This document shows, piece by piece, positions 1 to 10,031 of a stretch of 64,000 bases of DNA (positions are counted from its first letter, which is position 1; each line of letters starts with the position of its first letter). The DNA comes from Parvicella tangerina (GTDB lineage: Bacteria; Bacteroidota; Bacteroidia; Flavobacteriales_D; Parvicellaceae). Location of the stretch: positions 124,001 to 188,000 of the forward strand of contig NZ_OU015584.1 in the NCBI RefSeq assembly GCF_907165195.1, in the 5' to 3' direction. A program made the translations under genes and the position numbers. The notes beneath the pieces are model-generated. The model searched no databases. It had not been told where the DNA came from and saw only the letters and a program-made list of their open reading frames with translations.

Positions 1-281
<281 letters not shown>

Positions 282-375
282 TTATAAAGTTAATGATTTA
301 ATCTGTTTTTTCAATGCGAAAGCGGGCCATAACCTTACCACATCGCTCTAATTTGACTCATTAAAAACTTCATAG

Positions 376-1536
376 TTATTTATCTAACCAAGATTTAAAA
401 TAATTTTCATCAGCAATTTTCATCGCTTCTTCTGTTACTTTTAGTGGCTTGAAGGTATCCACCATAACCGCAAGTTCACACGTTTCTTTTTCTCCAATAC
501 TTCTTTCCATAGCACCTGGGTGTGGGCCATGCGGAATTCCTGCAGGATGCAGAGAAATATGACCAGGTCCGATGTCGTTTCGGCTCATAAAATCACCATC
601 AACGTAGTAGAGTACCTCATCACTATCAATGTTACTATGGTTGTATGGAGCGGGAATAGCATCTGGGTGATAATCATAAAGTCTAGGCACAAAAGAACAA
701 ACCACAAATGCATCCGTTTCAAACGTTTGGTGAATTGGAGGTGGCATGTGAATCCTACCTGTTAGTGGTTCAAAATCATGAATAGAAAAAGCGTATGGAT
801 AATTGTAACCATCATACCCAACCACATCAAAAGGGTGAGAAGCATAGATCATTTCAATGATCTCGTTCTGTTTTTTCACTTTCATTAAGAAATCTCCAGA
901 CTCATTATTTGTTTCCAATTCTTGAGGTTGGCGAATATCTCTTTCACAGAAAGGTGAATGTTCCAACAACTGTCCAAACCAGTTTCGATATCGCTTTGGC
1001 GTATATATTGGTGAATAGGACTCAACAATGAAAAGTCGGTTGTCTTCCGTATCAAAATCAATCTTGTAGATCATACCTCGAGGTATGATGAGGTAATCAC
1101 CATACTTAAAATCTAGATTTCCTAGCATGGTTCTCAACTTACCTGTTCCTTTGTGAATGAAGATCATCTCATCAGCATCAGTGTTCTTGTAAAAATAACC
1201 CTCTGTTGATTTTCTGGGAGCGGCTAAAATGATATTACAATCACTGTTCGTGAGTACGATTTTACGACTGTCAAGAAAATCATCCTCAGCTGGAACCTGA
1301 AAACCTCTAAATCTGTAAGATTGTATGTTGTTTCCCTTGGCAACTTTTGGAGCAACTGAATACTGCTTGAGTATTTCTTTCACCTGTGTTGGTCTTTGCT
1401 CGTGGTACATGTTGGTTGACATTCCGTCAAAACCTATCGTGCCAAATAGTTGTTCGTAATAAAAGTCCCCATTGGGCTTCTTAAAAATCGTGTGTCTTTT
1501 TGGTGGGATATTTCCCAACTTATGATAAAACGGCAT
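376..1536 (-). CDS. hmgA: Homogentisate 1,2-dioxygenase
   Basis: 386 residues, about the length of the shorter bacterial form. It opens the ring of homogentisate to maleylacetoacetate in tyrosine and phenylalanine catabolism. The N-terminus (GNIPPKRHTIF...GDFYYEQLFGTIGFDGMS) is typical of the family. The C-terminal cupin carries the His/Glu-rich Fe(II) region (HMPPPIHQTFE, then HPAGIPHGPHPGAMERSIG). It is followed at 106 bp by hpd on the same strand, which supports the assignment. The ATG at 1536 is the first in frame and fits the family N-terminus. Confidence 0.93.
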   Translation of the reverse strand: MPFYHKLGNIPPKRHTIFKKPNGDFYYEQLFGTIGFDGMSTNMYHEQRPTQVKEILKQYSVAPKVAKGNNIQSYRFRGFQVPAEDDFLDSRKIVLTNSDCNIILAAPRKSTEGYFYKNTDADEMIFIHKGTGKLRTMLGNLDFKYGDYLIIPRGMIYKIDFDTEDNRLFIVESYSPIYTPKRYRNWFGQLLEHSPFCERDIRQPQELETNNESGDFLMKVKKQNEIIEMIYASHPFDVVGYDGYNYPYAFSIHDFEPLTGRIHMPPPIHQTFETDAFVVCSFVPRLYDYHPDAIPAPYNHSNIDSDEVLYYVDGDFMSRNDIGPGHISLHPAGIPHGPHPGAMERSIGEKETCELAVMVDTFKPLKVTEEAMKIADENYFKSWLDK

Positions 1537-1616
1537 AATTCGAATAATTTGCTCGTAAAATTATCGAATAGAATACAAAAAGAAAATGATAAATATCAGA
1601 ATTATAAAAGGTGAGA

Positions 1617-2597
1617 TTAGAAAGAAGCCTTAACTCTCCTAACTCTGTTTCGCCCATATACAGTTCTTCTGCTCTCCAACTTGATATATAAAGAGGCTGT
1701 AAAAAACATGTAACCGTCATTATCGGTAGGGTCTCCTCTTTGCTGACCAGGAGCGGTTACTCTGTCCCAAAGGTTACCTAGTTCAGGATTACTGAAGTAA
1801 GCTGCTTGTGGACTAACGTTTGTTGCCAAATAATTTGGGTCATAGTACACTGTACTCACATCGTCAATGTAATCCGTAAAGGTAAATCGATGAGTAAGTT
1901 CAAGCTTAATACCTAGTGTTCGGTTGATTGATTTTCTCATTCCAAATCCGAATGGTATAGCAATTCCAAAATTACTGTATGGTTCAGCTCCGCCAGGAAA
2001 TCCTTGCCCTTCGGTACTCAATGGCTTTAAAGGAACCTTAGCCCCGCTTGGGTCAAGCCCCACTGGGTTGAAGTAAAAACCAGCAATACCCGTAGTTACA
2101 TAAAACCCAAGACTGAAAGAGCGCATACCTAGCTTCTTTCCTGTTGGACTTTTGACATTGTAGATGTTACCTATCTTTTCTTTCAGGAATTGATATTCGA
2201 TGCCAACACCACCTTCTAAAATTACAGATTCAAAATTCAAGTTTCTGTTATTACGAAAGGTTTCTTGAGTCAGTTTATCGTCTCCAGCTACTTTTCCATA
2301 GGTGAGTGAAGTCCTTAGTGCAACTTTTTCTCCCAAATAATAGAGGTAATTAAATCCTGCCGCAAATTTGGTCTTAGAAATCTCAAGATCCCAAATAAAG
2401 TTGGTTCCAACCTGATCTCTTCCTCCTACATCTCCTAGAAAGTTAGATACTCCCAAACTGAAGTTCAACTCATGTCTATGCTTTTTCCAAGCATTACGAT
2501 TGTAAAACCCCTGAGCGTGCACAGTCGAGGCAGATATAATGCACAATAGCAAGGTTGATGACAACCAAGATAATGTCTTTTTTGAGGGTATTCTCAT
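1617..2597 (-). CDS. Outer-membrane beta-barrel protein, DUF6089-like
   Basis: I start this at ATG 2597 (326 residues) rather than the longer frame from 2654, because the signal peptide (KKTLSWLSSTLLLCIISAS, cleavage after VHAQ) begins there. The mature protein has alternating beta strands rich in Gly and aromatic residues, a central GVGIEYQFLKEKIG segment and a Tyr/Arg-rich C-terminus. This resembles DUF6089-type outer-membrane proteins that are common in Bacteroidota. The molecular role is unknown. Its promoter region faces away from the response regulator at 2834. Confidence 0.7.
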   Translation of the reverse strand: MRIPSKKTLSWLSSTLLLCIISASTVHAQGFYNRNAWKKHRHELNFSLGVSNFLGDVGGRDQVGTNFIWDLEISKTKFAAGFNYLYYLGEKVALRTSLTYGKVAGDDKLTQETFRNNRNLNFESVILEGGVGIEYQFLKEKIGNIYNVKSPTGKKLGMRSFSLGFYVTTGIAGFYFNPVGLDPSGAKVPLKPLSTEGQGFPGGAEPYSNFGIAIPFGFGMRKSINRTLGIKLELTHRFTFTDYIDDVSTVYYDPNYLATNVSPQAAYFSNPELGNLWDRVTAPGQQRGDPTDNDGYMFFTASLYIKLESRRTVYGRNRVRRVKASF

Positions 2598-2777
2598 TGA
2601 GTTAGACTCATTTAAAATTGCGCACAAAGTTCTGACTTTTTCTTTAAATGCCAAAATTTGTTACCTAAAAAGCCTTTTCTTAAAGTTATTTTAACAATGG
2701 AAAGGGACTGCTGGTAACTCATTTGTGACTAAAGAATTAAATCAATTTTGGAGATCTTCCATTCTTTTTGAATTCCA

Positions 2778-2810
2778 TTTGCGTCTGAAATAGACAGAAT
2801 ATTATCTTTG
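2778..2810 (+). promoter_or_regulatory. Bacteroidota-type promoter of the response regulator
   Basis: TTTG at 2778-2781 and TATCTTTG at 2803-2810 match the -33 TTTG and -7 TAnnTTTG elements of Bacteroidota sigma factors, 21 bp apart. The regulator starts 24 bp downstream. This is a motif match only. Confidence 0.45.
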
Positions 2811-2833
2811 AAGACAATCATGTAGATAGTAAA

Positions 2834-3481
2834 ATGGATAAAAAACTTGTTGTTTTTATTGCTGATGACCATGAACTTGTTCGTCAAGGCGTATCAGGTA
2901 TTCTAGAAAGCTCTAAACATATTGAAACTGTAAGATCTTTTTCTGATGGAAGAGATTTGTACAAAGCAATATTGAATGAGAAGCCAGATTGCATTTTTCT
3001 CGATATTGAAATGCCTAATTGGGATGGATTGAAGACGTTAAGAGAGATTAAAACGAATTTTCCTGAGATACCTTGTATAATGCTCTCCATGCTTGAGGAA
3101 AGATCAGTTATTGAGGAATGTGTTGTAATCGGTGCTTCAGGGTATTTACACAAGGACTCTTCAAAAGAGGAGTTGGAGGAAGCGATTATTAAAAGTCTTG
3201 AAGGAAAGGTGTTTTTCTCAGAAGAAGCCAACAAAATTCTTACTGGACAACGTAATCGGGTCAGTAGCTCGGGAATAGAGCTCACGGAACCGCTAACTCA
3301 TCGAGAACTGGAGATTTTGGAGAAAATATGTGATGGACTCACTTCAAAGGAAATTGGTGAGCAGCTTTTTGTCAGTCATAGGACGGTTGAAGCACATAAG
3401 AAAAATCTCATGCAAAAGTTTAACGTAAACACCACTGGAAAGCTTATTGCACTGGCTTTAAAGAATAGAATTGTGAAGTAA
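2834..3481 (+). CDS. NarL/FixJ-type response regulator
   Basis: 215 residues. The receiver domain (1-120) has the acidic pocket (FIADDHE), the phospho-acceptor Asp in PDCIFLDIEMPNWDG and the conserved Lys in LHKDSSKEE. A LuxR-type helix-turn-helix (about 150-212) has LTHRELEILEKICDG and SKEIGEQLFVSHRTVEAHKK. It is a DNA-binding regulator controlled by phosphorylation. The two HisKA_3-type kinases that follow, on the same strand starting 51 bp and 2.06 kb downstream, are the obvious partners. Target genes cannot be read from the sequence. Confidence 0.9.
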   Translation: MDKKLVVFIADDHELVRQGVSGILESSKHIETVRSFSDGRDLYKAILNEKPDCIFLDIEMPNWDGLKTLREIKTNFPEIPCIMLSMLEERSVIEECVVIGASGYLHKDSSKEELEEAIIKSLEGKVFFSEEANKILTGQRNRVSSSGIELTEPLTHRELEILEKICDGLTSKEIGEQLFVSHRTVEAHKKNLMQKFNVNTTGKLIALALKNRIVK

Positions 3482-3532
3482 TTAGGTAATGTTACTTAGT
3501 TGAGAGTTGTAAAATTGACGGAATTTCGGAGC

Positions 3533-5500
3533 ATGAATTTTAAGTTTATTGAAGTTTTTGGTGTATTGTTAGCACTTATCTTTTGCTCAAAGCATCTGCC
3601 TGCTCAAAATCCTGAGGTAGTAGATAGTATTCTTATGGAGCTGCCAGATCTTGCTAAGAAGGATAAATCTCCTTACCTCACAGAACTCTCCTGGCAGTAT
3701 ATTCTCAGTGATATTGACAAAAGCTACAAGTATGCATTGCAGGCTCTGGAATGCGCTGAGTTTAGTAAAGACTCTAATCAACTTTCTGATGCCTACAATA
3801 CACTGGGGGCAGTTTACATGAAAAAAACGAACTACGATTCAGCAATCTTTTTTAATGAAAGGGCTTTGGAAATAAGAAAAGCCCAGAATGATATTAGAGG
3901 CATTGGCGGCTCTTATAGTAAGCTGGGAAATATTTATACGGATCAAGGTTATATGGACAAAGCGTTAGACTATCAATTGAAAGCTTTGAAACTTTTTATA
4001 GAATGCGAGGATCCTTATGCCGAGGCGCAAACGTATAACAATATCTGCCAAATCTACAGTTACTTGGATAATTTTGAGATGGCAATATTTTACTCCAACA
4101 AGTGCATCAGGATGTATGATGAGTTAGACTATCCCTATGGTGAGGCTACCGCAATTGCAAATTTGGCGCTCTACTATGAGGAAAAAAACATGTTGGACAG
4201 TGCGATCTATTTTACAAAGAAAAGCAGTGAGATTTTTGAATCAATAAACGATTGGGCTGACCTCGGGAATTCTGAGAATATGCTTGGAATCTATTTACGT
4301 AAGCAAGGGAAAGATCAGGAGGGGTTGCAACACTACCTCAAAGCTTTAAAGATTGCTGAAAAAAATGAAGATGGTTTTAGCATGGCCCAATTCAGAGCAA
4401 ATGCTGCGGCTGCTTATCTGGATTTAAACATGTTGGATTCGGCCTATTTGTTTTACACAGCGTCTCTCAAAAAAGCAAAGGAGTTTAACCTCCTTAGAGT
4501 TGAAAGACAGTGCTATGATGGGTTGGCTGACTACTTTGAACGTACTAATAACTATAAGCAAAGTCTTGAATACCGTAAATCTTACGAAAAACTAAACGAC
4601 AGTATAACGAACATTGAGATTCAAGAGTCAATGGCTTTGGCTGATGCTAAGTTTCAGTCTACGTATAACAAACAACTTGTTCTTGAAAAGGAAAACATTA
4701 TTCAAAAGGAGCAAAAGGAAAAGGCATTGTTGTCAAAACAGAATGCTGAAAAAGAAAGTCAGCTGCGAACCACCCAACTTGTGTTCACATTTATTGGCTC
4801 ACTTGTTATTCTAGCTGGAGTTGTGGTGTTTTTCTGGGTGAATAGAGTCAGACTTAACCGAGAAAAGCAGTTTGCCCAGAACCTTGCCAAAGAAAAGGAA
4901 AAAGGACTGCAAAAAATAATTCAGGCTCAGGAGCAGGAAAGATCAAGGATTGCCAGAGATTTGCATGACGGTATTGTTCAGGACATTGTGGCAATTAAGA
5001 TGAGTCTTAAAAGAAATGATGAAAATGCAGTTAGTGATTTGGCAGGCCGTTTAGACAAGGCGGCTTCTGAAGTACGTGCTATTTCTCACGCTATGATGCC
5101 CTATGCACTCAAGGAGCTTACGCTGGATGAAGCTTTGGGAGACCTTCTTAGTAAAGCGCTTTCAAATACTGGAATAGAGAAAGACTATGATTTTCTGAGT
5201 TACTCAGGCGCAACGCTCAATGATGAGCAAAAGGTAAATGTTTACAGAATTGTTCAGGAGTTGTTGAATAATACGATAAAGCACAGTGAAGCCAAAAAAG
5301 TTACGGTTATGGTATCTATCAGGAATAACTTCTTAACCTTGACTTATGAGGACGATGGAAAAGGGTTCGACAGAACTCAGAAAGAAGCAGGGTTGGGTGT
5401 GCTTAACATAGAGAGTAGAGTTGGCGTGCTAAGAGGCGAAATGAAATTTGAGTCGGAAAGGGGCAAAGGAGTTCTTTATATTTTGAAAATTCCACTTTAA
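3533..5500 (+). CDS. TPR-containing sensor histidine kinase (first paralog)
   Basis: 655 residues from ATG 3533; a longer TTG-started frame from 3500 would put 11 extra residues before the signal peptide (VLLALIFCSKHLPAQ). The order is: periplasmic TPR repeats (about 50-360, e.g. YNTLGAVYMKKTNYDSAIFF), coiled coil, one membrane helix (FIGSLVILAGVVVFFWV, about 430), HisKA_3 dimerisation domain with the phospho-His in RIARDLHDGIVQD, and HATPase_c with N box (QELLNNTIKHS) and glycine boxes (DDGKGFD, GLGVLNI). It probably senses a periplasmic cue through the TPRs and phosphorylates the upstream regulator. The signal is unknown. Confidence 0.88.
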   Translation: MNFKFIEVFGVLLALIFCSKHLPAQNPEVVDSILMELPDLAKKDKSPYLTELSWQYILSDIDKSYKYALQALECAEFSKDSNQLSDAYNTLGAVYMKKTNYDSAIFFNERALEIRKAQNDIRGIGGSYSKLGNIYTDQGYMDKALDYQLKALKLFIECEDPYAEAQTYNNICQIYSYLDNFEMAIFYSNKCIRMYDELDYPYGEATAIANLALYYEEKNMLDSAIYFTKKSSEIFESINDWADLGNSENMLGIYLRKQGKDQEGLQHYLKALKIAEKNEDGFSMAQFRANAAAAYLDLNMLDSAYLFYTASLKKAKEFNLLRVERQCYDGLADYFERTNNYKQSLEYRKSYEKLNDSITNIEIQESMALADAKFQSTYNKQLVLEKENIIQKEQKEKALLSKQNAEKESQLRTTQLVFTFIGSLVILAGVVVFFWVNRVRLNREKQFAQNLAKEKEKGLQKIIQAQEQERSRIARDLHDGIVQDIVAIKMSLKRNDENAVSDLAGRLDKAASEVRAISHAMMPYALKELTLDEALGDLLSKALSNTGIEKDYDFLSYSGATLNDEQKVNVYRIVQELLNNTIKHSEAKKVTVMVSIRNNFLTLTYEDDGKGFDRTQKEAGLGVLNIESRVGVLRGEMKFESERGKGVLYILKIPL

Positions 5501-5525
5501 ACTCAACCTGTTTTAGACGAAAAAT

Positions 5526-5533
5526 TAAATTTG
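5526..5533 (+). promoter_or_regulatory. Candidate -7 element for second kinase
   Basis: TAAATTTG matches TAnnTTTG, 10 bp before the ATG at 5544. No convincing TTTG -33 element is seen, so the gene may also be read through from the upstream kinase. Confidence 0.3.
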
Positions 5534-5543
5534 TAGTCTCATC

Positions 5544-7499
5544 ATGAGATTACAACTGCCCATATTGTTATTTCTCTTTGGTATTCTGCCTTCAATTACC
5601 TCTGCACAGAGTGTGTTGGATAGTTTGTTGAGCATTGACCAGTTTCATGAACCACCACGTAAAAATGTATTTACCAACATTAACATTAGCAGAGAGTACT
5701 TTGTGCTGGGAGAATATGACGCAGGGTTTTCCTACGGAAAAAAAGCAATGGAAATTGCCAATGAATTGGAAAATGACACTCTTCTAGGACAATCCGCTTT
5801 TTTTTCAGGGTTAAATGCTTTTGAAATGAATGCTGACTCTGGTTTCCGCTATTATAAGATTAGTGCGGAGTTATTGCTCGCTCTCAAACACGAGTGGGCT
5901 GCCTTTGCAATTAACAACCTTTGCACGGAATATACGGAGTTGAGTTGGTATGCAGAAGCGTTAGAGTATAGGTTGAAGAGCTTGGATTTCTTTAAGGAAC
6001 TTGCCGATACCACGATGATTGTCCATACGATGGTTCGGGTGGGATATATCCATGACCGAATTGGTGAATACGATGAAGCGTTAAGTTGGTATGAAAAGGC
6101 AGAGCCAATAGCAATTGCTCAAAGAGACACGCTGGGAATTGCTGATGTTTATGCCTATCGCGGAATTGCTTATGATGAACTTGAGCTTTATGACTCTGCT
6201 CATTATTACAATAAAAAGGCAATTCAGTTATTTAAGGCCATAGGGGAGATTTACGCGTATAGCATTTGGTGTTCAAATATTGGTAATACTTACCTTAAGC
6301 AAGAAAACTACGAAATGGCCGAGCAGTATCTATTAGAGTCTCTCGCCACTTCAGACGAAACCGATCAAGAAGATAAGTCAATTAAGTTAATCAATCTATC
6401 TAAGGTTTATTATCATGATGGGATGTATATTAAAGGAGATTCAACCTTGTCAAAGGCTCTCGAAATTGCAAAGAATTATTCACAATATAAGTTCATAAGT
6501 GAGGCCTATCTCACCTTTTCAGAATCGTATGAGGATAGAGGTCTAGAAGAGGATGCATTGTTGGCATATAAGAAATATAAAATCTACGAAGACTCTTCTT
6601 TTAATGAGGAAAAAGCGAACCAGATTGCTTACCATAACGCCAAGTTTAACATTCAGGAAAAGGAAAAGGAACTCCTGTTACATAAGAATAAAAGTCAGCA
6701 ACTAGAAAATGAAAAGCTTCAAATTGAATTAGAGTTGGCCAGCCGAAATTTTTGGATTACACTACTATTAGCGCTATTGGCTACCGGAGGGTTACTTTCC
6801 TTCTTTGTTTTTCAGCACAATCGCAGAAAACTAGAACGAGAAAAGAATCGCGCATTACTTGAAGAGAAAGATAAAGGCATAACAGCAGTGATTGCAGCTC
6901 AGGAGGCAGAAAGAACTAGAATTGCAAGGGAATTACACGATGGTATTGTGCAAGAATTAACACACCTCAAGACGCAACTTCAGAACATGACCGATGGTGG
7001 GACAGCAGTCAGTAGAAAGAGTATTCTTGCTGTTGCGGAAGAGTTAGATAGGTCGGCCCATGAGGTTCGTAATATTTCGCATGAACTAATGCCCTTCGCG
7101 CTTAAAGAGTTAGGTCTTGTAGCTGCACTAACCGACATGCTTGAGAAAGTTCTGCCCTCTAATAGTATTCAGTTTGATTTTAATGTGATCGGCATTCAGG
7201 AGCGGTTACCTGCAAAGTATGAAGTAGCTATTTACCGAATTGCTCAGGAGTTGATCAACAATGTGATCAAGCATAGTGGAGCTAACCAATTGGATATTTT
7301 GTTGTCTTATAGAAATAACAAGATCACCTTTAGGGTAGAAGATAATGGTGTTGGTTTGTCTGCAGCTACGGGCAAAGGAATAGGGCTCCAGAGCATTAAG
7401 AGCAGGTTGGATTTGCTAAATGGCGTATTCAAGTTTGAGAAGGAGGAGCACCAGGGTGTAGTCGCTATTATTCAAATACCATTTGAAATAGACCAATAA
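5544..7499 (+). CDS. TPR-containing sensor histidine kinase (second paralog)
   Basis: 651 residues with the same architecture as its neighbour: signal peptide (PILLFLFGILPSITSAQ), periplasmic TPR repeats (about 40-370), coiled coil, one membrane helix (ITLLLALLATGGLLSFFVF), HisKA_3 with phospho-His in RIARELHDGIVQE, and HATPase_c with QELINNVIKHSGA, DNGVGLS and GIGLQSI. The TPR part differs clearly between the two kinases while the kinase core is similar, which suggests duplication followed by change of sensing. All catalytic boxes look intact in both. It begins 43 bp after the first kinase ends. Confidence 0.88.
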   Translation: MRLQLPILLFLFGILPSITSAQSVLDSLLSIDQFHEPPRKNVFTNINISREYFVLGEYDAGFSYGKKAMEIANELENDTLLGQSAFFSGLNAFEMNADSGFRYYKISAELLLALKHEWAAFAINNLCTEYTELSWYAEALEYRLKSLDFFKELADTTMIVHTMVRVGYIHDRIGEYDEALSWYEKAEPIAIAQRDTLGIADVYAYRGIAYDELELYDSAHYYNKKAIQLFKAIGEIYAYSIWCSNIGNTYLKQENYEMAEQYLLESLATSDETDQEDKSIKLINLSKVYYHDGMYIKGDSTLSKALEIAKNYSQYKFISEAYLTFSESYEDRGLEEDALLAYKKYKIYEDSSFNEEKANQIAYHNAKFNIQEKEKELLLHKNKSQQLENEKLQIELELASRNFWITLLLALLATGGLLSFFVFQHNRRKLEREKNRALLEEKDKGITAVIAAQEAERTRIARELHDGIVQELTHLKTQLQNMTDGGTAVSRKSILAVAEELDRSAHEVRNISHELMPFALKELGLVAALTDMLEKVLPSNSIQFDFNVIGIQERLPAKYEVAIYRIAQELINNVIKHSGANQLDILLSYRNNKITFRVEDNGVGLSAATGKGIGLQSIKSRLDLLNGVFKFEKEEHQGVVAIIQIPFEIDQ

Positions 7500-7553
7500 T
7501 TTTATCCTTCAAAACCTCAGTTCTAAACTTTCTGTATTGTGCGCAGGAAATCT

Positions 7554-7561
7554 TACATTTG
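7554..7561 (+). promoter_or_regulatory. Candidate -7 element for pheT
   Basis: TACATTTG fits TAnnTTTG, 23 bp before the chosen pheT ATG. Its position inside the longer open frame that begins at 7537 supports the later start. Confidence 0.4.
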
Positions 7562-7584
7562 CAGATTCCAAAAACGAAAAGCGC

Positions 7585-10026
7585 ATGAAGATTTCTTTGA
7601 ATTGGCTAAAGGACTTTATTGATATATCTATTCCAGCAGAACAGGTGTCTGAAATACTTACGGACATTGGTTTAGAAGTAGAGAAAATGGCTGAGGTGGA
7701 TACGGTCCCAGGAGGATTAAAGGGTTTGCTTATCGGAGAAGTTGTATCCACTGAACTTCACCCAAATGCAGATCGTCTTAAAATCACTCAAGTAAGTTTA
7801 GGAGAAAATGAGATGGCGCAAATTGTCTGTGGAGCACCGAACGTTGCTGCGGGTCAAAAGGTAGTTGTTGCTGTTCCCGGAACGACCATTTACCCAACAT
7901 CAGGAGAGCCATTTAAGATAAAAAAATCCAAAATTAGAGGAGTAGAATCACTGGGAATGATTTGTGCTGAAGATGAAATTGGGCTGGGGCACTCCCATGA
8001 AGGCATTATGGTTTTAGACTCTTCGGCTCCCGTTGGAATCGAAGCTGCAAAGTATTTTAATGTTGAAAGTGATATCGTTTTTGAGATTGGGCTAACGCCT
8101 AACAGGGCAGATGCGATGAGTCACTATGGTGTGGCGAGAGACTTGATGGTTGCGTTTAAGCACAAAGGGGTTTTATCAGATGACGCGAAAATCTGTAGAC
8201 ATAGTGTAACAGAGTTCGCATGCGACTCCAAGGATTTGACAATACCAGTAGAAGTCGAAAATAAAGAAGCTTGTCCAAGGTATGCCAGCGTATCCATTTC
8301 TGGAGTGGCAGTAAAAGATTCTCCTAAATGGTTAAAGGATAGGTTGAATGCTATAGGTGTTAGACCGATCAACAACATTGTGGATGTTACGAATTATGTG
8401 TTGCATGAATTGGGTCAGCCCCTACACGCATTTGATGCTGATGTTGTTGGAGATAAAGTTTTTGTGGGTAATATGCCAGAGGGTTCCAAATTTGTTACCC
8501 TTGATGAGGTTGAGAGAGAGTTATCAGAAGCTGATTTAATGATCAAGAATGGTTCTGGAGGAATGTGTATTGCGGGTGTTTTTGGTGGAAATGAATCTGG
8601 AGTTACGGAAAAAACAACAAAAGTGTTTTTAGAAAGCGCTTATTTCGATCCCGTTAGTGTCAGAAAAACAGCAAAACGACATGGATTAAACACAGATGCA
8701 TCATTCAGGTTTGAGAGAGGGATCGATCCAAACATTACGGTGCATGCGCTTAAAAGAGCTGCGCTTTTGATTAAAGAGTTGGCAGGGGGACTAATTTCTT
8801 CAGAGATATCTGATATTCAGTCGAAAGTTTTTGAACCTTTTGAGTTTGACGTTAGCCTTGAAAAGTTATGTCGTTTGGTGGGAGTTGATATTCCAGAAAA
8901 GGTGGTTGTTTCTATTTTGAACAACTTATCCATTCAAACGACAAAAAAAGATGAGGATACTTATATGCTAGAAGTACCCCCGTATCGAGTAGATGTGCAG
9001 CGTGAGGCAGATATTGCCGAGGAAATCCTGAGGATATATGGATTTAACAATGTGTCTCTACCTGAAAAGCTAAATTCAAGCATCACTCACAGAGAAGAGC
9101 TGGACAAAGAAAAGGTGCAGCATTTGATTAGTGATTTGCTCGTAGACAAAGGCTTGGTTGAAGCGATGTCTAATTCACTTACCAAATCAAACTATAGTTC
9201 GCTGATTGAAACAAAAGAGGTTCGAGACGACTTTGAGGTAAGAATGCTGAATCCATTAAGTACAGACTTAGATGTGATGCGTCAAACATTACTTTTTGGA
9301 GGTCTGGAGGCGGTCCGTTTGAATCAAAATCATGGAAATGAGGATGTGGGATTGTTTGAGTTTGGTAAAATATACCAGAAATTTGAAAGTGACTTTTCTG
9401 AGCGCAAATTATTAGCCCTGTTTCTTTCTGGAAATCAAGAACCTGAGGCTTGGAACTCAAATAAAGGAGAGTTCTCTTTTTATACCCTAAAAGGTTTGGT
9501 AGAAGCTATTTTAACAAAACTCGGAATACTTAAGAACCATAATTATTCAGCCGTAAAATCTGCCTTCTTTGAGGATGGAATGGAATTGTCCATAGCAAAG
9601 AAACGAGTAGCAAGAATGGGCTGGGTGAATGGTAAACTGAAGGAGCATTTCGATTTGAGAAACGCGGTGTTCTATGCAGAAATTGATTGGGATGTTGTGC
9701 TAAGTTTGTTGAAGATGAATAAGGTGAAGTTCAAGGAGTTGAACAAATTCCCAGCTGTAACCAGAGACCTTTCGATGTTGGTAGATAAACCAGTGAAGTT
9801 TGAGGAACTGCTGGAAACTGCTGAAAAAGCAGAAAGGAAGCTGTTGAAGAGAGTTTCACTTTTTGATGTCTATGAGGGAAAAAACCTCCCTGAAGGTAAA
9901 AAGTCCTATGCGTTGAGGTTTGTCCTTCACGATGAAAGCAAGACCCTTAAGGATAAGGAAATTGAGAAGAGTATGGAGCGAATTCAGTCAGCCTTGGAGA
10001 AGTCCTTTAATATTCAATTGCGATAA
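7585..10026 (+). CDS. pheT: Phenylalanine-tRNA ligase beta subunit
   Basis: 813 residues from ATG 7585 (MKISLNWLKDFID is the family's normal N-terminus; the frame is open further up to 7537). It charges tRNA-Phe together with PheS, which is not in this window. Domains in order: B1, the OB-type tRNA-binding domain (LKGLLIGEVVSTELHPNADR, about 40-150), B3/B4 with the editing site (EIGLTPNRADAMSHYGVARD and the following part), B5 (about 400-475), the catalytic-like core, and the FDX-ACB anticodon domain at the C-terminus (NKFPAVTRDLSMLV...SYALRFVLHDESKTL). Length is normal for the bacterial beta chain. Confidence 0.95.
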   Translation: MKISLNWLKDFIDISIPAEQVSEILTDIGLEVEKMAEVDTVPGGLKGLLIGEVVSTELHPNADRLKITQVSLGENEMAQIVCGAPNVAAGQKVVVAVPGTTIYPTSGEPFKIKKSKIRGVESLGMICAEDEIGLGHSHEGIMVLDSSAPVGIEAAKYFNVESDIVFEIGLTPNRADAMSHYGVARDLMVAFKHKGVLSDDAKICRHSVTEFACDSKDLTIPVEVENKEACPRYASVSISGVAVKDSPKWLKDRLNAIGVRPINNIVDVTNYVLHELGQPLHAFDADVVGDKVFVGNMPEGSKFVTLDEVERELSEADLMIKNGSGGMCIAGVFGGNESGVTEKTTKVFLESAYFDPVSVRKTAKRHGLNTDASFRFERGIDPNITVHALKRAALLIKELAGGLISSEISDIQSKVFEPFEFDVSLEKLCRLVGVDIPEKVVVSILNNLSIQTTKKDEDTYMLEVPPYRVDVQREADIAEEILRIYGFNNVSLPEKLNSSITHREELDKEKVQHLISDLLVDKGLVEAMSNSLTKSNYSSLIETKEVRDDFEVRMLNPLSTDLDVMRQTLLFGGLEAVRLNQNHGNEDVGLFEFGKIYQKFESDFSERKLLALFLSGNQEPEAWNSNKGEFSFYTLKGLVEAILTKLGILKNHNYSAVKSAFFEDGMELSIAKKRVARMGWVNGKLKEHFDLRNAVFYAEIDWDVVLSLLKMNKVKFKELNKFPAVTRDLSMLVDKPVKFEELLETAEKAERKLLKRVSLFDVYEGKNLPEGKKSYALRFVLHDESKTLKDKEIEKSMERIQSALEKSFNIQLR

Positions 10027-10031
10027 ATTTC

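Noticed and set aside
520-765. 81-residue plus-strand frame
   Set aside because: It is antisense to hmgA, which is strongly supported.
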